From Serinicoccus chungangensis (GTDB taxonomy: Bacteria > Actinomycetota > Actinomycetes > Actinomycetales > Dermatophilaceae): DNA of 64,000 nucleotides. The position numbers were made by a program, and so were the translations under genes. Shown piece after piece: positions 60,107 through 64,000 of the stretch; the first letter of the stretch is position 1; the number at the start of each line of letters is the position of its first letter. The notes under the pieces were generated by a model. That model had not been told where the DNA came from, ran no database searches, and saw nothing but the letters and a program-made list of their open reading frames with translations. Location: assembly GCF_006337125.1 (NCBI RefSeq), contig NZ_CP040887.1, forward strand, positions 2,294,001 through 2,358,000, given 5' to 3'.

Positions 60107-61510
60107 GTGGCAGATCAGGACAACCCGGAGCGTCGCGACGAGCCCGACCCGCTCGAGGCGCTGTTCGGCGGGCCCGTCCCGCCCGAGCTGCGCGAGACCC
60201 TCAGCTCCATGGGGCTGGGCGACCTCGGCCCCGACCAGGTGGCGCAGATGCGCTCCCAGCTCGAGATGCTCATGGGCGGCGGCGGTGGTGACGACGGCCC
60301 GGTCAACTCCGAGCTCGCCCGCGACGTCGCCCGCCAGGCGGTCGCCGAGGACGACTCGTCGATCAGCGAGAGCACCCGGCGCGACGTCGAGCAGGTGGTC
60401 CAGGTGGCGACGCTGTGGATCGACCAGGTGACCGACCTCCCCCGGCCGGAGGGCGCCGCCCTGGCGCTGAGCCGGGCCGAGTGGGTGGAGCGCACCCTCC
60501 CCCTGTGGGAGCGGTTGACCGCACCCGTGGCCGAGGGTCTGCAGTCCGCGATGACCGCCGCCATGGAGCAGCAGCTGGGTCAGCTGGGCGAGGAGGGGGC
60601 ACCCCCCATCCCGGGCCTTCCCCCCGGGATGAACCCGGCGGCGATGATGGGCCAGATGGCCCCCATGGTGCGGCGCATGTCGGCCAGCATGTTCGGCGGC
60701 CAGGTCGGACAGGCCGTCGGCACCCTGGCCGGCGAGGTGCTCTCCGGCACCGAGGTGGGTCTGCCGATCCTCGGCGACGAGAGCGTGGCGATCCTGCCGG
60801 CCAACGTCGCCGACTTCGCCGACGGCCTCGAGGTGGACGCCGGCGAGCTGCACCTCTACCTCGCCGTGCGCGAGGCGGCCCGGGTGCGGCTCTTCGCCGG
60901 GGCGCCCTGGCTCGGGCCGCAGCTGCTGACGGCGGTCGAGGAGTACGCCCGTGACATCCGGATCAACACCGAGGGCATCGAGGAGGCGGTCCGTCACGTC
61001 GACCCGCAGGATCCGGGGTCGCTCCAGGACGCCCTCGGGGACAGCCTGTTCTCCAACGACCACAGCCCCGCGCAGCAGGCCGCGCTGACCCGGCTCGAGA
61101 CGCTGCTCGCCCTCGTCGAGGGCTGGGTCGACGTCGTGGCCGCCCAGGCGGTCGGCCCGCACCTTCCCCACGCCGAGGCGCTCGCGGAGGCGGTCCGCCG
61201 CCGACGGGCGACCGGTGGTCCCGCAGAACGGACCTTCGCCTCGCTGGTGGGGCTGGAGCTGAGGCCGCGTCGGCTGCGGGACGCCGCCAACCTGTGGGCG
61301 GCGCTGGAGTCCCGCCACGGACGCGACGCCCGGGACGAGGCCTGGGGACACCCCGACGTCGCACCCACCGGCGCCGACCTCGACGACCCGCTGGGCTTCG
61401 TGGAGCGGCACGGTGCGCTGGCGGCCGGGCTGACGGTCACCGACGAGGACATCGAGCGGCTGCTGAGCGATGGCGAGGATCCCGGTCCGCAGGGCCGCGA
61501 CGACGCCTGA
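60107..61510 (+). CDS. DUF2342 (zincin-like) protein, Rv3195 type
   Basis: A 467-residue protein: an N-terminal low-complexity part (DPLEALFGG, LEMLMGGGGGDDG), then the DUF2342 body with MFGGQVGQAVGTLAGEVLSG near 198, LPILGDESVAILPANV, YLAVREAARVRLFAGAPWL near 255-273, and LARLETLLALVEGWV-like LTRLETLLALVEGWVDVV. Relatives I recall have REAAH at this place and are called zinc-dependent metalloproteases; here the His is Arg, so zinc binding is doubtful. AGGACGAGGA precedes GTG 60107. Confidence 0.85.
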   Translation: MADQDNPERRDEPDPLEALFGGPVPPELRETLSSMGLGDLGPDQVAQMRSQLEMLMGGGGGDDGPVNSELARDVARQAVAEDDSSISESTRRDVEQVVQVATLWIDQVTDLPRPEGAALALSRAEWVERTLPLWERLTAPVAEGLQSAMTAAMEQQLGQLGEEGAPPIPGLPPGMNPAAMMGQMAPMVRRMSASMFGGQVGQAVGTLAGEVLSGTEVGLPILGDESVAILPANVADFADGLEVDAGELHLYLAVREAARVRLFAGAPWLGPQLLTAVEEYARDIRINTEGIEEAVRHVDPQDPGSLQDALGDSLFSNDHSPAQQAALTRLETLLALVEGWVDVVAAQAVGPHLPHAEALAEAVRRRRATGGPAERTFASLVGLELRPRRLRDAANLWAALESRHGRDARDEAWGHPDVAPTGADLDDPLGFVERHGALAAGLTVTDEDIERLLSDGEDPGPQGRDDA

Positions 61511-61574
61511 GGGCTGAGGCCCGGCCCTGTGGACAGCCGGCCGACCCCCGCCCTGCGCGTGGCAGGGTCGGTCC

Positions 61575-62333
61575 ATGACGGACGGGCGGACGGCCGACGG
61601 CGGACACCACTGGTGGCCTCCCGGCCCGGACGGCGCCCTCCAGCTCGGTGTGGGTCCCGGTGCGTGGGCGGTGTCGGGCGGACTCCCCACGGGGCCTGCA
61701 CCGACCCTGGGGTGGAGGGTGGTCGAGCGGCTCGCGGCCACCCCGGCGCGTCGGGACCGTGACGTCACCGCCACCGACGTCCGTGGGCCTGGTCACCTGG
61801 TCGGCAGGCTGCGCGCCTGCCTCACGGACGGCGCGGCGCCGCGCCCCGACGTCCCTGCGGACCGGCACGGGCAGCCCGGGGTGCCCCCGGAACGGCCGAC
61901 CACGACCGGGCGCGCCGTCGTGAGCGTGCACGACCACCTCGTGCCCGTCGGGACGGCCCGGCAGCCCGGGCTGGTCGGCCGGGCGGTGCTCCCGGTGGTG
62001 GCGCAGAGCGCCCGGGTGGTCATCGGGCCGTGGACGGGCCTGCCCGGCGGACCGTGCCTGCACTGCCTCGACCTGCACCGCCGTGACCACGACCCGACCT
62101 GGCCCGCCCGGGCCGCCGCGCTCGAGGACCCGCTCACCGCACCGCTGCCACCGGAGGTGTCCGACGAGGTGGTCCGCGTGGTGGTCGCGCTGGTCGCGCT
62201 GCTCACCGCCCGCGTCCCTCCCACGGCCACCGGGGCCGCCCACGAGGTGGGCCCCTGGCACCCGCACCTCGTCACCCGCCGCTGGTCCCGGCACGTCGCC
62301 TGTCCGTGGCACGGGGCCGCCGGGGTCGGCTGA
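61575..62333 (+). CDS. E1-like / TOMM cyclodehydratase-type protein (Rv3196 position)
   Basis: A 252-residue protein without a clear ATP site. The C-terminal half has GPWTGLPGGPCLHCLDLHRRD (Cys-x2-Cys near 160) and ends HVACPWHG, a second Cys/His group that could complete a zinc site. This pattern occurs in actinobacterial ThiF-like and cyclodehydratase proteins encoded beside DUF2342 and whiB7 (Rv3196 in mycobacteria). The N-terminus is Pro/Gly-rich and poorly conserved. No precursor peptide or partner gene is nearby, so a RiPP role is only a guess. Confidence 0.6.
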   Translation: MTDGRTADGGHHWWPPGPDGALQLGVGPGAWAVSGGLPTGPAPTLGWRVVERLAATPARRDRDVTATDVRGPGHLVGRLRACLTDGAAPRPDVPADRHGQPGVPPERPTTTGRAVVSVHDHLVPVGTARQPGLVGRAVLPVVAQSARVVIGPWTGLPGGPCLHCLDLHRRDHDPTWPARAAALEDPLTAPLPPEVSDEVVRVVVALVALLTARVPPTATGAAHEVGPWHPHLVTRRWSRHVACPWHGAAGVG

Positions 62334-62354
62334 GCGCCGACCCCGGTGCACCGC

Positions 62355-62663
62355 TCAGGCCGCCACCTCGTCCTTGCGGGGCCGGCCCCGGGGCCGCTTG
62401 CGCGGCACCACCCGGCCCTGCAGCAGCAGCTGTCCGCCCCACACGCCCCAGGGTTCGCGCCGCTCGAGGGCCCCGGCGAGGCACTGCTCGCGCACCGGGC
62501 AGGGACCGCAGAGCTCCTTGGCGTGCTCGACCTCCGCGGGGAGCTCGGCGAACCACAGGTCCGCCGGGTGCTCGTGGCACGGCACTGCCGCACGTCCGGG
62601 CACCAGCTGGGGTCCGAGGAGTGCGTGGGTGGTGTCGTGCTCTCGACGCGCTGCGGGATACAC
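62355..62663 (-). CDS. whiB7: WhiB7 transcriptional regulator of intrinsic antibiotic resistance
   Basis: A WhiB-like activator with the WhiB7 hallmark, a C-terminal AT-hook (KRPRGRPRKDEVAA). The cluster cysteines are in VPCHEHPADLWFAE and CGPCPVREQC; the sigma-binding turn is EPWGVWGGQ. GTG 62663 is preferred because AGGAAGGAA lies directly upstream, giving 102 residues near the usual size; ATG 62714 would add 17 residues. In mycobacteria and streptomycetes WhiB7 binds SigA and AT-rich DNA at the -35 and induces ribosome-protection and efflux genes. Lies beside uvrD2 as in those genomes. Confidence 0.93.
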   Translation of the reverse strand: MYPAARREHDTTHALLGPQLVPGRAAVPCHEHPADLWFAELPAEVEHAKELCGPCPVREQCLAGALERREPWGVWGGQLLLQGRVVPRKRPRGRPRKDEVAA

Positions 62664-62786
62664 GGTGGTTCCTTCCTGATGTCGGTGCTGCTGGGGTCGG
62701 GGGCTGGTCGTCATGGCGTCTGTCTTCCGAGGTGGTCGGATCCAGGACCGCCGATGACGCCGGCGTGACCGGCGAGCAACGAGAAC

Positions 62787-62818
62787 GGCCGCGGATCCTC
62801 TGGCGAGGACTCGCGGCC
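62787..62818 (-). terminator. Leader terminator (attenuator) of whiB7
   Basis: On the minus strand a 7-bp GGCCGCG/CGCGGCC stem, an A-C mismatch, then six pairs with one G-T and a GCCA loop, followed by the moderately T-rich GTTCTCGTTGCTC. It lies about 20 bases after the uORF stop, fitting transcription attenuation that is relieved when ribosomes stall. Confidence 0.65.
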
Positions 62819-62838
62819 GGAACGGGAAGGAAAGCCTT

Positions 62839-63036
62839 CTACGGTGTCCGTGCTGAGCCCAGGCCCTGGGAGGGGTCGGCAACGTGCGGGAACGACGTCT
62901 GCGCGCTTCCGGAGCCGAACGGCTCGGTGGCGGACGTCTCCACGAGGACCGTGGCGCGGGGGCGGACGGTCCGGAGGGTGGACGCGGCGTGAGTCGCTCG
63001 GGCGGGGAAGCCGCCGGTGACGATCGTGTTCTCCAT
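62839..63036 (-). CDS. whiB7 leader uORF (65 codons)
   Basis: An open frame from ATG 63036 with the strong site GAGAGGAGGGTGG upstream, starting MENTIVTGGFPARATHAAS and ending at TAG 62839-62841. In actinobacteria the whiB7/wblC leader carries such a uORF; slowed translation by antibiotics prevents terminator formation and raises whiB7. The product itself is rich in Ala, Thr, Ser and Arg and probably has no separate function. Confidence 0.75.
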   Translation of the reverse strand: MENTIVTGGFPARATHAASTLRTVRPRATVLVETSATEPFGSGSAQTSFPHVADPSQGLGSARTP

Positions 63037-63103
63037 CGTGATCCACCCTCCTCTCTCGGTGCGCGTGACCCCAGGGCACCAGGGCCGTGGGCTTGACTCG
63101 GTC

Positions 63104-63132
63104 ACTGTATGCCCCCCTCGAGCGCGGCGCAA
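63104..63132 (-). promoter_or_regulatory. whiB7 promoter with upstream A-tract
   Basis: On the minus strand TTGCGC (63127-63132) and TACAGT (63104-63109) with a 17-base spacer. An AAAAA tract (63136-63140) lies three bases upstream of the -35, the place where the WhiB7 AT-hook binds in mycobacteria, consistent with autoactivation. The start near 63098 gives a leader of about 435 bases. Confidence 0.7.
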
Positions 63133-63152
63133 CGCTTTTTCGGGGACCGGCC

Positions 63153-64000
63153 TCAGCCGGCGGCGGGAGGCGTGTCCGAGAGGATCGCCAGCACCGCGTC
63201 GCCGTACATCTCCAGCTTGCGCTCCCCCACCCCCGAGATCTGCGACAGCGCGCCGCGGTCGGCCGGCACCTGCTCGGCGATCGCGACCAGGGTGGCGTCG
63301 GTGAAGACGACGTAGGCAGGCACGGCGCCCTGCGCCGCCACGCCGCGTCGCCACTCCCTCAGCGCGGTGAAGGTCGCCTCGTCGTAGGTGGGTGGGCACG
63401 CGGCGCACCGGCCGATCTTGCGCTCCCCCGCCCCCGCGAGGACGGCGCCGCAGGACCGGCAGGTCCGGGGTGGCCGGGGCGCGCGCCGACCACCCTCGCG
63501 ACGGCCGCCTCCCCTGCGCCCGGACTGCGCCCCCGAGCCGAGGACCCCGGCGGCCGAGGCCAGGAAGGGTGAGACCGAGCGGCTCGCCCGTCCGCCCGGG
63601 CTGCGGGCGCCGGCCCAGCTCACGGTGAGCCGGTGTCGGGCCCGGGTGAGCCCGACGTAGAGGAGGCGTCGTTCCTCCTCCACCCGCTCGGGCGTGTCGG
63701 CGAGGGTGATGGGCAGCAGCCCGTCGCTGGCCCCGATGAGGAAGACCGCGTCCCACTCCAGGCCCTTCGCGGCGTGCAACGAGGCCAGCGTGATGCCCTG
63801 GACGGTCGGGGCGTGCTGCTCCTGAGCGCGTCGGTCCAGCTCGGCGACGAGGTCCGCGGTCCGCGCAGCCGGGGTCTGCTCGACCAGGGAGTCCGCCAGG
63901 AGAGCGAGCGCCTGGAGGCTCTCCCAGCGCTCCCTCACCGCGCCCGAGCCCTCGGGCGGCCTCGGCGCCCACCCGGCGCCCGCCAGGACGTGCCGGACCG
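63153..64000 (-). CDS. uvrD2: UvrD2-type DNA helicase with HRDC domain (partial, 5' end off window)
   Basis: The C-terminal 281 residues of a superfamily 1 helicase. Seen: LASLHAAKGLEWDAVFLIG (motif V), VGLTRARHRLTVSWAG (motif VI), then a CxxC...CxxC zinc segment (CRSCGAVL, CAACP) and the HRDC domain (LREWRRGVAAQGAVPAYVVF, ISGVGERKLEMYG). HRDC plus the four-cysteine motif mark UvrD2, which neighbours whiB7 in mycobacteria. The frame continues open past base 64000. Confidence 0.93.
   Translation of the reverse strand, partial: VRHVLAGAGWAPRPPEGSGAVRERWESLQALALLADSLVEQTPAARTADLVAELDRRAQEQHAPTVQGITLASLHAAKGLEWDAVFLIGASDGLLPITLADTPERVEEERRLLYVGLTRARHRLTVSWAGARSPGGRASRSVSPFLASAAGVLGSGAQSGRRGGGRREGGRRAPRPPRTCRSCGAVLAGAGERKIGRCAACPPTYDEATFTALREWRRGVAAQGAVPAYVVFTDATLVAIAEQVPADRGALSQISGVGERKLEMYGDAVLAILSDTPPAAG

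Overview
The window is 64 kb of very GC-rich DNA, with almost every third codon position G or C and many GTG and TTG starts. Gene order and content point to an actinobacterium of the order Micrococcales, probably near Intrasporangiaceae or Ornithinimicrobiaceae; the family placement is inference. Several blocks match mycobacterial and streptomycete synteny: pcrA-sucC-sucD-PerM-like-purN-purH; guaA-guaB3-guaB-whiB-groL-groS-tsaD-rimI-tsaB; rsrA-sigR with SRAP-aroA-rsgA; and uvrD2-whiB7-(E1-like)-DUF2342-YlbL-UPF0182. This is core chromosome. I see no rRNA, prophage, insertion sequence or CRISPR array.

Layout. 1-8 kb: partial pyrD, GDP-mannose synthesis (manC) with a mannosyltransferase, a 2H phosphoesterase, a LysM protein, mdh, folD, an ACT protein and a YdcZ-type transporter. 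8-17 kb: purH, purN, a PerM-like membrane protein, sucCD and pcrA. 17-19 kb: three overlapping membrane-protein genes. 19-28 kb: murT-gatD (lipid II amidation), guaA, SURF1, a beta-propeller protein, guaB3 and guaB. 28-31 kb: a WhiB regulator and groS-groL with a promoter and two CIRCE operators. 31-38 kb: a phospholipase D-type synthase, a methyltransferase, a Trk potassium system with a broken trkH, the t6A genes tsaD-rimI-tsaB (tsaB frameshifted) and nickel superoxide dismutase. 38-42.7 kb: two membrane HD/HD-GYP proteins behind an untracked 28-codon peptide gene and a hairpin, the 24-residue ribosomal protein bL37, and the redox pair rsrA-sigR with a SigR-type promoter. 42.7-54 kb: an aminotransferase, SRAP, two glycosyltransferases, DUF998, aroA, rsgA, an IMPase-like protein with lost metal ligands, and an M16 peptidase pair. 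54-64 kb: initiator tRNA-Met, UPF0182, PPA1309, YlbL protease, moaE, a DUF2342 protein, an E1-like protein, whiB7 with its leader uORF and attenuator, and partial uvrD2.

Regulation readable from the sequence: HrcA/CIRCE at groS, SigR autoregulation, and WhiB7 autoregulation plus leader attenuation. Strong bidirectional terminators sit at several convergent junctions. The most interesting candidates are the peptide/HD-GYP locus (38.4-41.2 kb), a frame-independent excess of the motif GGTATGCC/GGCATACC across the window, and three small lesions clustered at 34.2-37.5 kb (trkA, trkH, tsaB).
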